64,000 bases of DNA from Wenyingzhuangia gilva (GCF_030519655.1 NZ_JAUMIT010000001.1:372001-436000), one strand, 5' to 3'; shown: positions 17,352-27,420, numbered from the stretch's first letter. Numbers and translations are program-made. Notes: generated from the letters alone by a model not told the origin.

Positions 17352-18323
17352 ATGAAACTTGTTAAGTTATTTATATTACTACTGTTGATTGTTTCTTGCA
17401 AGAGTAAAAAACAAGTAGTAAACACTAGGATTCCTTTAGAACAAGAAAAACTTCCATTACTAACGAATGATAGTATTCAAAAATTTATTGAGTACGATCA
17501 GAAAATCGTTAATAAAGTAGAAGATCATACAAGTTTTGCCAATCCTATCACAGACCATTTTAAAAAACATATTTCTAACAGTGCATTAAAGAGTGTTGAG
17601 TTTAAAGAATGGAGAAGAAAAATTTACATAGAATTTTCTCTTAACAACAGAAAACAAATTACCTACATAGACACCAACACTTCAACTAAAAAACTAGACA
17701 AACAATTAAAAAAAGCTTTTAAAAAACTGAATTTTAATTTGTTTGAATTTCCCGAATACGACTCTCGTTACAAGTACACTTTAGTTGTTATTCAAGAAGA
17801 TTTTAAAGGAGAACCTATCATAAAATGTAGCGAAAAACTAATAGGATATACCCCTCCTGTTTTTGAAATTTGTAGTGGAGAAACTACCTATCAAGGTGTA
17901 AATAATTGTAACTATTTATACATCTCAAATTATATGTATAATAAATTAGATCTTACATTAATAACCGATAAAGATATAGATTACAAGCACAGTATACTTC
18001 CTAAATTTATTGTTGATGAAAACGGGAAAGTCATTGCCGCAAAAATTGAATCACAGAATAAAGAATTAATGGAAAACTACTACAAAACCATTAAAAGTCT
18101 TCCAAAAGCAGAGACTCCTGCAAAAATTAATGGAGAACCCTACTATTTTGGCTACACCTTTCCATCAACAATTGCCGACCTGGTTAGAAACAATGAGGGG
18201 TTCAGAAAATACTTTTTATACGAAAAAGACAATGGTAAAACTTTGTCTGAAAACATCAAAAACTACATTCAAATACTGGTTCTAAAAAAAGAACGAGAAA
18301 AAATTTATCGCGTAGGTTTTTAA
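17352..18323 (+). CDS. Lipoprotein of unknown function
   Basis: A 323-residue protein with a lipoprotein signal peptide: hydrophobic stretch LFILLLLIVSC with the lipobox cysteine at position 16, followed by KSKKQ. The mature part shows two repeats of a KFIVDENGKVIAAKIES-like pattern near residues 217-232, reminiscent of TonB C-terminal-like or gram-negative energy-transfer domains found in Bacteroidota lipoproteins, but the resemblance is weak. It starts 12 bases after thyA and ends 57 bases before folA, so it is probably cotranscribed with the folate genes. Function unknown. Confidence 0.75.
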   Translation: MKLVKLFILLLLIVSCKSKKQVVNTRIPLEQEKLPLLTNDSIQKFIEYDQKIVNKVEDHTSFANPITDHFKKHISNSALKSVEFKEWRRKIYIEFSLNNRKQITYIDTNTSTKKLDKQLKKAFKKLNFNLFEFPEYDSRYKYTLVVIQEDFKGEPIIKCSEKLIGYTPPVFEICSGETTYQGVNNCNYLYISNYMYNKLDLTLITDKDIDYKHSILPKFIVDENGKVIAAKIESQNKELMENYYKTIKSLPKAETPAKINGEPYYFGYTFPSTIADLVRNNEGFRKYFLYEKDNGKTLSENIKNYIQILVLKKEREKIYRVGF

Positions 18324-18380
18324 AATTCCTAATCATTAATCGTAAAATGATATTATATTGCAGGCGATTAAAAAACAAAT

Positions 18381-18866
18381 ATGATTACACTAATTGCTGC
18401 CATAGGAGACAACAACGAGTTAGGGAAAAATAATGATTTAATTTGGCACTTACCTGCCGATTTAAAAAGATTTAAACAAATAACCACGGGTCACCATATT
18501 ATTATGGGACGCAAAACATATGAATCTATAGGTAAACCATTACCTAATAGAACTACCATTATTATTACTCGCAACAAAAATTACAAAGTAGAAGGTTGCA
18601 TTACCACCAACTCTCTTGAAAATGCTATTGAAATTGCTAAAAATGATGACAATGCTTATGTTATAGGGGGAGCTAAAATTTATAACAAAGCGATTGATTT
18701 GGTTGATGAACTTGATATTTGCGAAGTTCACAGATCTTTTGATGCAGATGTTTTTTTTCCAAAAATTGACAAAAGTATTTGGAAAGAAATAAAAAGAGAG
18801 GAATTTAAGTCAGACGAAAAGAACATTTACGACTACAGTTTTGTAAAATATAAAAGAAGGGATTAA
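18381..18866 (+). CDS. folA: Dihydrofolate reductase
   Basis: Regenerates tetrahydrofolate from the dihydrofolate made by ThyA, using NADPH. The 161-residue protein has the standard layout: MITLIAAIGDNNELGKNNDLIWHLPADLKRFK at the N-terminus (Trp and the catalytic Asp at position 27 in LPADLK), HHIIMGRKTYESIGKPLPNR with the NADPH-binding GRKT, and YVIGGAKIY near residue 93-101. Found two genes downstream of thyA in the same orientation, a common pairing. Confidence 0.97.
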   Translation: MITLIAAIGDNNELGKNNDLIWHLPADLKRFKQITTGHHIIMGRKTYESIGKPLPNRTTIIITRNKNYKVEGCITTNSLENAIEIAKNDDNAYVIGGAKIYNKAIDLVDELDICEVHRSFDADVFFPKIDKSIWKEIKREEFKSDEKNIYDYSFVKYKRRD

Positions 18867-18918
18867 ACCTTTATTAATTTCTTCGGTCTAAATAAACCAA
18901 CCGCGAGAAATAATCAAC

Positions 18919-21321
18919 ATGAATAGAATTTTATTATTACTTACCCTATTTACACAAATTGCCTTTTCACAAACCGATAAAAATTTTATTTCAGGTGTTA
19001 TCATCAACAAAAACACCAAAGAACCCGTTCCATATGTAACCGTATATGCAAAAAATGGAAATGAAATTAAAACCAATTTATCTGATGAATCAGGAGCATT
19101 TAATCTTCAAAACCTTAGTAACAAAACCTATAATTTAACCATTGAAGCCATTGGTTATAAAACCATCAATAAAACCATTGAGTTTAACGGAAAAAATTAT
19201 GTTGATCTAAAAAAAATATTTTTAGAAGAAAATGTTGAAGCTTTAGATGCTGTGGTTCTTAGAGCTGAAACCTCAACTGTAACTCAAAAAATTGACAGAT
19301 TGGTTATTAATGTTGGTAAAGATTTAACTTCTGTTGGTACAGATGCTTCATCGGTATTAAACAATGTGCAATCTGTTTCTGTAGATCAACAAACTGGAGA
19401 ACTTTCTTTAAGAGGAAACACGAATGTTAGAGTATTAATAGATGGAAAACCAACCAATATTCCTACAGATCAATTATTACAACAAATTCCATCTAATGCT
19501 ATTAAAAGTATTGAATTAATTACCAATCCATCTGCTAAATATAATCCAGAAGGAAATAGTGGAATTATTAATATTGAATTGGTAAAAAACACCAGGCAGG
19601 GAATTAATGGTAGTGTAAATGCAAACACTCAATACGGTAGAAACTTTAGACATACAGGTGGTGTAAACCTTAACTACAAAACCAAGAATGTAAATTATTA
19701 CGGAAATTACAACATCAATGGGGGTAAGAAAAATACCTTTGGAAAATTAGATCGTGTTAACCCAGATGAGTCTACAAATTATCAAGACATTAACGGAAAT
19801 GATGATTTCTTAAATCAACTTTTTAAAGTTGGTGTAGATATAGATTTAGCCGAAAAAACAACTATTGGAGTTTCTACCACGCAAAGTTTTGTGGATTTAG
19901 ACTACAGAAACAATACTATTATTTCTGAAACTAAAAATTCAACCCCAACCAGTAATAATATATTTGCTTTTACAAGAAAACCATATAATCAAACTTATAA
20001 TGCAGAATTACATCAACAGTTTGGAGAAAACAAAGATCATGAGTTAAGTTTAGAAGCTATGTACAGTGACCGTACCCAACCAGAAGACAGTCAATGGTCA
20101 AACAGCCTAAACACAAATGATAATAGCACAAATTACACCGAAGATATTTCTAACAAAAACAATCTTACTTTAATCAACTTAGACTACACCCTTCCTTTTG
20201 CTGAAGAAAGCTATATTGAAACAGGTTTGGCCTATAGAGAAGAAAACACTGATAATGAAAACTTTTCTACTCAAGAAGTAAACAATATTGATGGAGATCC
20301 TGTATCAAGAGATTTATCTAACTTTACTTATGGAAGAAAAATATACTCAGCTTATTTTAATTACAAACAACAATTTGAAAAATTAGGAGTTCAAGCTGGT
20401 TTAAGAGCAGAATCATATCATATTGATGGAGATTTCCATACTGATGTAGACAACCAAGATAGTAGTATCAATCAAAAAATAAACTCTTTATATCCATCTT
20501 TTTTTGCTACTTATGAACTGAACAAAGACAACCAAATTCAATTTAGTTATTCTAGAAGAGTAGATAGACCTTCTATTAGGCAAGTAACCCCTATTCGTAG
20601 CTGGGGAACACCTTTAACAACTTCTAGAGGAAATCCAAATTTAAAACAAGAGTTTACCAATTCTTTAGAAGTAAGATACAATCGTGAGGTTGGAATCGGA
20701 AATGTTTCAGCAACTGCCTTTTACAGAAACACCAAAGACAATATTAGTAGAACTATTTCTGTAGACCCAACCATGCCAGAAAGAGCTATTATGTCTTACG
20801 ATAATTTTGATGATACGAATAGCTATGGATTTGAATTGGCATCCTATTTACGAATTCAAAACTGGTGGCGATTAAATGCTAGTACCGATTTTTACACTAG
20901 AGAAATTAGAGGATTTGTAGCAGGAGAAAACAGAAGTGTTACCAACAATCGTTTTAATTTTAGAATAAGTAATACTTTTACTGCAAGTGATAAATTAACT
21001 TTTCAATTATCTACCATGTACCGTGGAGCTAGCGAAAGCTTACAAAGAGTTCGTGAACCAATGCATATGGTAAACACAGGAGCTAGTTATAAAGTATTAA
21101 AAGACAAAGGAACTATTTCTTTAGGTGTTTCTGATATTTTTAACACTTTTGGATTCCGATTTAATTCTGATGCTCCTTTTGAGCAAGACGGTGAATTTAA
21201 ATGGGAAAGTCGTAGAATTACATTAGGTTTTGTATACAACTTTGGTATTAAATCTAAAGAAAAAGAAAATGATAGAGGACAACAAGGTCAAGAAGGCGAT
21301 GGTGGTGGAGACATGTTCTAA
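18919..21321 (+). CDS. TonB-dependent receptor-like outer membrane beta-barrel protein
   Basis: An 800-residue outer-membrane protein. It has a signal peptide (MNRILLLLTLFTQIAFSQ), a CarboxypepD_reg-like domain at about 22-105 (ISGVIINKNTKEPVPYVTVYAKN), a plug domain at about 115-220 (LSLRGNTNVRVLIDGKPTNIPTD, typical plug sequence) and a C-terminal beta-barrel of the OMP_b-brl_3 type. The barrel ends near VYNFG and is followed by a short hydrophilic Gln/Gly-rich tail (GQQGQEGDGGGDMF), unusual because most barrels end at the last aromatic residue. No SusD partner or substrate enzyme is adjacent, so the ligand cannot be guessed. Confidence 0.9.
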   Translation: MNRILLLLTLFTQIAFSQTDKNFISGVIINKNTKEPVPYVTVYAKNGNEIKTNLSDESGAFNLQNLSNKTYNLTIEAIGYKTINKTIEFNGKNYVDLKKIFLEENVEALDAVVLRAETSTVTQKIDRLVINVGKDLTSVGTDASSVLNNVQSVSVDQQTGELSLRGNTNVRVLIDGKPTNIPTDQLLQQIPSNAIKSIELITNPSAKYNPEGNSGIINIELVKNTRQGINGSVNANTQYGRNFRHTGGVNLNYKTKNVNYYGNYNINGGKKNTFGKLDRVNPDESTNYQDINGNDDFLNQLFKVGVDIDLAEKTTIGVSTTQSFVDLDYRNNTIISETKNSTPTSNNIFAFTRKPYNQTYNAELHQQFGENKDHELSLEAMYSDRTQPEDSQWSNSLNTNDNSTNYTEDISNKNNLTLINLDYTLPFAEESYIETGLAYREENTDNENFSTQEVNNIDGDPVSRDLSNFTYGRKIYSAYFNYKQQFEKLGVQAGLRAESYHIDGDFHTDVDNQDSSINQKINSLYPSFFATYELNKDNQIQFSYSRRVDRPSIRQVTPIRSWGTPLTTSRGNPNLKQEFTNSLEVRYNREVGIGNVSATAFYRNTKDNISRTISVDPTMPERAIMSYDNFDDTNSYGFELASYLRIQNWWRLNASTDFYTREIRGFVAGENRSVTNNRFNFRISNTFTASDKLTFQLSTMYRGASESLQRVREPMHMVNTGASYKVLKDKGTISLGVSDIFNTFGFRFNSDAPFEQDGEFKWESRRITLGFVYNFGIKSKEKENDRGQQGQEGDGGGDMF

Positions 21322-21412
21322 CCACTGACAACCTGTCATTTTTATTCTTTTGGTACTCTATTTGTTTAAAGCATAACACAGATTTTAAACAATTAACATA
21401 AATATATTTATT

Positions 21413-23323
21413 ATGGCTAAAGGAAACATTAATGTATCGGTAGAAAACATCTTTCCATTAATTAAAAAATTCTTATACTCCGACCACGAAATCTTTTTAC
21501 GTGAATTAATTTCTAACGGAACAGATGCAACTTTAAAGTTACAACACTTAATCACCATTGGTGAAGCTGAAGGGGTTGAATTAGGAGACGCTAAACTAGA
21601 AGTAAAGATTGATAAAGAAGGTAAAAAACTTCATATTATCGATCAAGGGTTAGGAATGACAGAAGAAGAAGTTGAAAAATACATCAACCAAATTGCCTTT
21701 TCTGGAGCCGAAGAATTTATTGAAAAATACAAGGATAAAGTAGAAGACTCTGGAATTATTGGTCACTTTGGATTGGGATTCTATTCTGCTTTTATGGTAG
21801 CAAGCAAAGTAGAGTTAATTACAAAATCTTATAAAGATGCTCCAGCAGTAAAATGGTCTTGTGATGGTTCTCCAAACTACGATTTAGAAGTTGTAGAAAA
21901 ATCAGAAAGAGGAACTGAAATTATTTTACACATTGCTGAGGACTCAACTGAATTCCTAGAAGAATCTAAAATTTCTGGTTTATTAACCAAGTACAATCGT
22001 TTTAACCAAGTGCCAATTAAATTTGGAACTAAAAAAATAAACGACCCTAACTTTGAACCAAAAGTTACTAAAAAAGAAGACGGTACTGAAGAAAAAGAAC
22101 CTCACAAACAAATAGAAGTTGATAATATCATTAACAACACAAATCCTGCTTGGACTAAAAAGCCATCAGATTTAGAAGCCGATGATTATAAAAACTTTTA
22201 TCGTGAATTGTATCCAATGCAATTTGAAGAACCATTGTTTAACATTCACTTAAATGTTGATTATCCATTTAACTTAACAGGTATTTTATACTTCCCTAAG
22301 TTGTCTAAAAACATGGATATGCAAAAGGATAAAATTCAATTATACCAAAACCAAGTTTTTGTTACTGACAATGTAGAAGGAATTGTTCCTGATTTCTTGC
22401 AAATGCTTAAAGGGGTAATTGATTCTCCAGACATTCCATTAAACGTATCTCGTTCTTACTTACAAGCAGATGGTGCAGTTAAAAAGATTTCTGGTTACAT
22501 CACTAAAAAAATTGCAGATAAGTTAAGTTCTATCTACAAAAAAGACAGAAAAGCTTTTGAAGGATATTGGGATGATATCAAAGTAATTATTGAGTACGGA
22601 ATGTTATCTGACGAGAAATTCTTTGAGAAAGCAAACAAATTTGCTTTGTACCCAACTACTGATGGAGAATATGTTACTATTGATGAAATTAAAGAGCAAT
22701 TTAAAGATGCTCAGACTGACAAAGATGGTAAACTAGTTATTTTATACAGTGCAAACAAACAAGCACAACACAGTTTTATTCAATCTGCTAACGACAAAGG
22801 ATACAAAGTATTATTATTAGACTCTCCTATTGTTTCTCACCTAATTCAAAAATTAGAATCTACTAACGAAAACATAACTTTTGTACGTGTAGATGCTGAT
22901 CATATTGATAATTTAATCAAGAAAGAAGACAATGTAATTTCTAAATTATCTGATGAAGAAAAGGACAAATTAAAGCCAATTATTGAAGCTGCTGTTCCTA
23001 AAGAAAACTATACAGTTCAATTAGAAGCAATGGATTCTAACGCTTCTCCGTTCATTATTACCGTACCAGAATTTATGCGTAGAATGAAAGAAATGAGCGC
23101 TACTGGAGGAGGTGGAATGTTTGGAATGGAAAACATGCCAGAAATGTACAACTTGGTAGTAAACACAAACAACGAATTGGTTTCAGAAATTTTAAATGCC
23201 GATGAAGAAAAGCAAAAAGGATTGATTTCTCAAGCTTTTGATTTGGCTAAATTATCTCAAAACTTATTACATGGTGAAGAGTTAACCAAATTTATCAAAC
23301 GTAGTTATGAGTTGATCAAATAA
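21413..23323 (+). CDS. htpG: Molecular chaperone HtpG (Hsp90)
   Basis: Cytosolic ATP-dependent chaperone. The 636-residue protein has the GHKL ATPase N-terminal domain with LRELISNGTDATLKL (the catalytic Glu and ATP-binding Asn), IIDQGLGMTEEE and the lid motif GHFGLGFYSAFMVA, then the middle domain with NVSRSYLQADG (catalytic-loop Arg) near residue 345-355, and the dimerisation domain. Length is close to the usual 620-630. A G-rich, Met-rich stretch (TGGGGMFGMENMPEM) near residue 565 is a small insertion in the C-terminal domain. It has its own terminator downstream. Confidence 0.97.
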   Translation: MAKGNINVSVENIFPLIKKFLYSDHEIFLRELISNGTDATLKLQHLITIGEAEGVELGDAKLEVKIDKEGKKLHIIDQGLGMTEEEVEKYINQIAFSGAEEFIEKYKDKVEDSGIIGHFGLGFYSAFMVASKVELITKSYKDAPAVKWSCDGSPNYDLEVVEKSERGTEIILHIAEDSTEFLEESKISGLLTKYNRFNQVPIKFGTKKINDPNFEPKVTKKEDGTEEKEPHKQIEVDNIINNTNPAWTKKPSDLEADDYKNFYRELYPMQFEEPLFNIHLNVDYPFNLTGILYFPKLSKNMDMQKDKIQLYQNQVFVTDNVEGIVPDFLQMLKGVIDSPDIPLNVSRSYLQADGAVKKISGYITKKIADKLSSIYKKDRKAFEGYWDDIKVIIEYGMLSDEKFFEKANKFALYPTTDGEYVTIDEIKEQFKDAQTDKDGKLVILYSANKQAQHSFIQSANDKGYKVLLLDSPIVSHLIQKLESTNENITFVRVDADHIDNLIKKEDNVISKLSDEEKDKLKPIIEAAVPKENYTVQLEAMDSNASPFIITVPEFMRRMKEMSATGGGGMFGMENMPEMYNLVVNTNNELVSEILNADEEKQKGLISQAFDLAKLSQNLLHGEELTKFIKRSYELIK

Positions 23324-23353
23324 TATTTGATTAACAAAACCTAAATATACCTA

Positions 23354-23393
23354 AACAGCCTTTATCAAAATTTTGATAAAGGCTGTTTTTTTA
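23354..23393 (+). terminator. Intrinsic terminator after htpG
   Basis: Perfect inverted repeat AACAGCCTTTATCAAAA and TTTTGATAAAGGCTGTT followed by a T-run. Confidence 0.92.
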
Positions 23394-23477
23394 TCTCTCA
23401 AATCTTCTTTATTTGGTTTTCATCATCAATTATTCATTCAAAAAGTTATTTTTGTTAGAACTCAAATAATACAACCT

Positions 23478-24287
23478 ATGGATATCAAAATAGCATTTAC
23501 AGACATTGATGGAACTTTATTAAATTCAGAACGTGAAGTTTCTGAAATGTTAAAAGAGCAAGTAGCTCGAATTACTGAGCAAAATATCCCTTTTATTTTA
23601 ATCTCCTCTCGTATGCCAAGTGCGATGACTCATATTCAAAAAGACCTAAATATTGAGGGCTTACCTCTTATTTGTTACAATGGTGGTTTGGTTTTAGTAG
23701 ATGGAGAAGTTGTAGATGACATTTCTATTGCTCCAACCATTTTAGAAGATATTCTTGAAATAAACAAAGATGGTAAGTTTCATATTAGCTTGTATAACCA
23801 CAACGACTGGTATGTTCCAGAAATGGATTTTTGGGCAAAAAGAGAAGAAAACAATACCAAAGTAACTCCTATTGTAAAACCCACAAAAGACGTAATTGAT
23901 TTATGGATTAGTGAACAAAAAGGAGCACATAAAGTTATGTGTATGGGAGATAAAAAACACATGGATTATTTGTATGCTGAATTAGGAAAACTTCACGGTG
24001 ACAAATTACACTTATACAGATCTAAAGATACTTATATAGAAATTGCCAATAAAGATATTTCAAAACTTACTGGTATTAATGAATTATTGTCTTGTAAATA
24101 CCCTCACTTAACTCTTGAAAACTGTATTGCTTTTGGAGACAATTATAATGACATTGAAATGTTAGAAGCGGTAAAATTAGGTGTGGCAGTTGGAAACGCA
24201 AAAGAAGAAGTTTTGTTAATTTCTGATGCCGTATCAGACACCAACAAAAGAGACGGTGTAGCCAAAGCTATTAAAAACTTTATTTAG
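23478..24287 (+). CDS. Cof-type HAD-IIB family phosphatase
   Basis: A 269-residue cytosolic phosphatase of the haloacid dehalogenase superfamily, subclass IIB. Motif I is FTDIDGTLL at residues 6-14 (nucleophile Asp8, acid/base Asp10); motif II is ISSRM near 42-46; the metal motif IV is FGDNYNDIEML near 226-236. Cof-type enzymes act on sugar phosphates and other small phosphates; the substrate here is unknown. I chose ATG 23478 because the protein then starts MDIKIAFTDIDG; the frame extends 35 codons upward but would read through the htpG terminator. A TAttTTTG at 23447-23454 may be a -7 element. Confidence 0.92.
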   Translation: MDIKIAFTDIDGTLLNSEREVSEMLKEQVARITEQNIPFILISSRMPSAMTHIQKDLNIEGLPLICYNGGLVLVDGEVVDDISIAPTILEDILEINKDGKFHISLYNHNDWYVPEMDFWAKREENNTKVTPIVKPTKDVIDLWISEQKGAHKVMCMGDKKHMDYLYAELGKLHGDKLHLYRSKDTYIEIANKDISKLTGINELLSCKYPHLTLENCIAFGDNYNDIEMLEAVKLGVAVGNAKEEVLLISDAVSDTNKRDGVAKAIKNFI

Positions 24288-24445
24288 GATTTTGTTATTT
24301 AAGAATACCCACTGGTAGTAAAAAATAACTTTTTTGGTCTGTTTTTAATCAAAACTGCAAAAAAAGATCTAATACCCAATATTAGGAATCTTAAAATCAC
24401 TAATTTGCCGTCCGTAAAAAAACTTAATTTAATAATTAATCTAAT

Positions 24446-26152
24446 ATGATTTTATCAATAGCTTCATTTTTGGGCTTTACCCTCTTAGTAGCGCTAATCG
24501 CATGGCTTGCAACTAGAAAAAATGTAAATTCTTCCGACGGATATTTTTTGGGAGGTAGAAGTTTAACAGGACCTGTAATTGCAGGGTCTTTATTATTAAC
24601 CAACTTATCTACAGAACAAATTGTAGGATTAAACGGAGCTGCCTTTGAAGAAGGAGTTGTAGTAATGGCTTGGGAAACCTTAGCTGCTATTGCTATGGTT
24701 CTTACAGCAATGTTTTTATTACCTAGATATTTAAAAGGTGGAATCACAACAGTTCCTCAATTTTTAGAAAACAGGTATGATAAAATGACCAAAACTTGGG
24801 TTTCAGGATTGTTCTTAAGTGGTTATGTAGTGGTGTTATTACCCATTGTACTATATTCTGGAGCTTTGGCTGTAAATACTATGTTTGATGTACCTACTGC
24901 TTTAGGATTAGTGATTCCTGCTGATGTAGCAAGTACTTTAAACCCTACTGAATTATTAGATTTACAAAGAGAATATGACTTTATCGCTTTATGGCCTACG
25001 GTAATTTCTATTGCTTTTATTGGAGTCATTTATGCTGTTTTTGGTGGATTAAAAGCTGTCGCAGTATCAGACTCTATCAACGCTATTGGATTATTAGTGG
25101 GTGGATTGGCAATTCCTTTATTTGGATTGATCGCAATTGGTGATGGTTCTGCAATGGCAGGAATAGATAACTTATTCACTGAATTCCCAGGAAAATTTAA
25201 CGCTATAGGTAGCTCAACAGCATCAGTGCCTTTTGCAACAATCTTTACAGGTTTAATGTTGGTGCAAATGTTCTATTGGGGAACAAACCAAGCAATTATT
25301 CAAAGAGCATTAGGTGCTAAAAACTTAGCAGAAGGACAAAAAGGATTGTTGATTGCATCTTTCTTAAAAATATTAGGACCTTTAATGTTGGTTTTACCTG
25401 GAATTATTGCTTTTTACATGTCTCAACACCCTGAATCTTTCACGTTTTTTGAAGGAGGAAACAGTATCTATAAAGATCAAGCCTATCCATTATTAGTAAA
25501 ACAAGTATTACCTGCCGGAATGGTTGGTTTCTTTGCTGCTGTTTTATTTGGAGCCATCTTAAGTTCTTTTAACGGAGCTTTAAACTCATCAGTAACAATT
25601 TTTGGACTAGATATTTACAAAGCTCATATCAACACAGAAGCTTCAGAAGCTAAAGTGGTTAAAATGGGACAAACTTTTGGAGTGTTTTTAGCTATTGGAG
25701 GGGTTTGTATTGCTCCTTTCTTAATTTACGCAAAAGGAGGTTTATTCAACTATTTACAAGAAATTAACGGATGTTATTCTATTCCAATCTTTACTATTAT
25801 TGTGGTAGGATATGTTACCAAACGTGTTCCTGCAATTGCTGCTAAAGTAGGATTAATTTCCGGAGTTGTTCTTTATACAATTAGTCAATTCGTATTAAAA
25901 CCAATGGTTGTTGAATCGGGTGGTACTTATCCTCACTTTTTACACGTAATGGCTATTCTTTTTGTATTGAACATTATTATTATGTTGATTATTGGTAAAC
26001 TTAAACCAAGAGGTACTGACTTTGTACAAGAATACACTGAACAAGTAGACATCACTCCTTGGAAATATCTAAAACCAGTAAGTATCATGGTAGTGATTAT
26101 TGTTGTGTTGACATATATTTACTTTAGTCCATTAGCTGACTTCTTAAAATAA
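24446..26152 (+). CDS. Sodium:solute symporter (SSS/SLC5 family)
   Basis: A 568-residue inner-membrane protein with about fourteen hydrophobic segments. The N-terminus (DGYFLGGRSLTGPVIAGSLLLTNLSTEQIVGLNG) and the central FYWGTNQAIIQRALGAKNLAEGQKG block are characteristic of SSS transporters that couple substrate uptake to Na+, close to the sugar (SglT-like) branch. Substrate not determinable from context: the flanking genes (HAD phosphatase, DUF4369 lipoprotein) are not a catabolic set. The gap 24288-24445 holds no gene. Confidence 0.9.
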   Translation: MILSIASFLGFTLLVALIAWLATRKNVNSSDGYFLGGRSLTGPVIAGSLLLTNLSTEQIVGLNGAAFEEGVVVMAWETLAAIAMVLTAMFLLPRYLKGGITTVPQFLENRYDKMTKTWVSGLFLSGYVVVLLPIVLYSGALAVNTMFDVPTALGLVIPADVASTLNPTELLDLQREYDFIALWPTVISIAFIGVIYAVFGGLKAVAVSDSINAIGLLVGGLAIPLFGLIAIGDGSAMAGIDNLFTEFPGKFNAIGSSTASVPFATIFTGLMLVQMFYWGTNQAIIQRALGAKNLAEGQKGLLIASFLKILGPLMLVLPGIIAFYMSQHPESFTFFEGGNSIYKDQAYPLLVKQVLPAGMVGFFAAVLFGAILSSFNGALNSSVTIFGLDIYKAHINTEASEAKVVKMGQTFGVFLAIGGVCIAPFLIYAKGGLFNYLQEINGCYSIPIFTIIVVGYVTKRVPAIAAKVGLISGVVLYTISQFVLKPMVVESGGTYPHFLHVMAILFVLNIIIMLIIGKLKPRGTDFVQEYTEQVDITPWKYLKPVSIMVVIIVVLTYIYFSPLADFLK

Positions 26153-26155
26153 GTA

Positions 26156-26186
26156 TTTGTAAATCATAATCAAATAGATATATTTG
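26156..26186 (+). promoter_or_regulatory. Bacteroidota-type promoter upstream of the DUF4369 lipoprotein gene
   Basis: TTTG (26156-26159), a 19-base spacer, then TATATTTG (26179-26186), matching the -33/-7 consensus TTTG-N19-TAnnTTTG. It lies inside the short gap between the symporter and the lipoprotein gene, directly before a terminator hairpin. Confidence 0.7.
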
Positions 26187-26220
26187 TAACCCCACTACTC
26201 TCTTGTAGTGGGGTTATTTA
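26187..26220 (+). terminator. Intrinsic terminator after the Na+/solute symporter gene
   Basis: Inverted repeat AACCCCACTAC and GTAGTGGGGTT with a 6-base loop, followed by a T-rich stretch. The hairpin begins one base after the -7 box of the next promoter. Confidence 0.82.
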
Positions 26221-26230
26221 TTTTATCATT

Positions 26231-26920
26231 ATGAAAAATTTTCTTTATCTAACAGTATGTGCTGTCTTGTTCGTTAGTTGTTCAAAAAGCAAAAACGGAA
26301 ATTTTAATATTCAAGGAAAAATAGTAGGCTTAAAAAAAGGAACTATCTATCTAGAAAAAATTGATATTGACACTACTCAAGTGCTAGATTCTGTTTACGT
26401 TGATAATGGATTAGAAAATTTTTCTTTTTCTGAAAATATTGAAGAAGGTGATCTTTTCTCTATTTCTCTTGATAAATCTATGACAAAGAAAATATTGTTT
26501 TTTGGGGAACCAGGACAAATGAATATTGAAACAGATTTGAATAAATTTATTTCAAATGCAAAAATCACAGGATCTCCACAACAAGATTTGTTAAAAGAAC
26601 ACGATAGTTACACCAAACAAATTCAATATCAAAATTTAGACCTTATCAAAGAAAGATTCATTGCACAAAAAAGTGGTGAATTAGATAAACTTGAAGCGTT
26701 AGATAATAAATACAATAATAATTTAAAGCGTATTTATTTGTTCTCTGCAAACTATGCCATTAATCACAGTAGTGATATTATTGCTGCCTATATTGCGGTG
26801 ACTAGAATGGACAATGCAACGCCTAAATTAAAAAAACAAATTTACGATGCTTTAACTCCAGAAGTAAAAGAAAGTAAATACGGATTGTTACTTAAAAAAG
26901 AATTAGACGCTACTCTTTAA
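26231..26920 (+). CDS. DUF4369-containing lipoprotein
   Basis: A 229-residue lipoprotein: signal LYLTVCAVLFVSC with the lipobox Cys at 17. Residues about 24-125 resemble the DUF4369 beta-sandwich (FNIQGKIVGLKKGTIYLEKIDIDTTQVLDSV), the domain that in Bacteroidota often precedes a thioredoxin-like domain. Here the second half is a charged helical region (residues 130-225) with no CxxC motif, so it is not a thiol-disulfide oxidoreductase. The 3' end overlaps the stop of the convergent DUF4442 gene by 11 bases. Confidence 0.8.
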   Translation: MKNFLYLTVCAVLFVSCSKSKNGNFNIQGKIVGLKKGTIYLEKIDIDTTQVLDSVYVDNGLENFSFSENIEEGDLFSISLDKSMTKKILFFGEPGQMNIETDLNKFISNAKITGSPQQDLLKEHDSYTKQIQYQNLDLIKERFIAQKSGELDKLEALDNKYNNNLKRIYLFSANYAINHSSDIIAAYIAVTRMDNATPKLKKQIYDALTPEVKESKYGLLLKKELDATL

Positions 26921-27365
26921 TTTTAATACTCCAAGAAAACTCAAATCTAGCAACTTCATCACCCATTTCATCAACACCAATGCTCTCTAAAGTAAAGGCA
27001 ACTCCTTCTTTGGTTTCCATGGCAGTATAAATGTGTTTTTGAATGTCAGCTCCATCAATACAAGTAAAACGAATAAGCCCAACCGCTTTTTTTAAAAACT
27101 GGGCATTCATTCTTACCACCAAAGTAGAAAATCGGAGTTTACTTTCTTGAGTTTGTTTTAACACCAATACTCCTGTAGACAATTCTGCGGCCATGGCCAA
27201 TACTGCAAAGTAAATAGACTTAAAAGGATTTTGATTGATCCACTTGAATCTAACTTTAGCCACAGCACTATCATTGTTCAAATCTACCAAGCGTACTCCA
27301 CAAAGATATGCTGCTGGTAGTTTGTATAAAATAAATCTATTAAATTGTTTTACAGTAAGTTTCAT
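26910..27365 (-). CDS. DUF4442 family hotdog-fold protein
   Basis: A 151-residue cytosolic protein resembling DUF4442, a thioesterase-like hotdog family (FKSIYFAVLAMAAELSTGVLV is the long central helix region). Members are often near acyl-CoA enzymes, but function is not established. I chose ATG 27365 (MKLTVKQFNRF) over the first in-frame ATG at 27395, which would add ten unconserved-looking residues. It ends tail-to-tail with the DUF4369 lipoprotein and diverges from the DUF4870 gene. Confidence 0.82.
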   Translation of the reverse strand: MKLTVKQFNRFILYKLPAAYLCGVRLVDLNNDSAVAKVRFKWINQNPFKSIYFAVLAMAAELSTGVLVLKQTQESKLRFSTLVVRMNAQFLKKAVGLIRFTCIDGADIQKHIYTAMETKEGVAFTLESIGVDEMGDEVARFEFSWSIKIKE

Positions 27366-27420
27366 AGTATATTTATCTCTAAGGAAAAGATACACAAATA
27401 AAATTCAAAAAAATAAAGTT

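Noticed and set aside
23373-23477. Longer start for the HAD phosphatase
   Set aside because: It would begin inside the htpG terminator hairpin; the conserved protein starts at MDIKIAFTDIDG.
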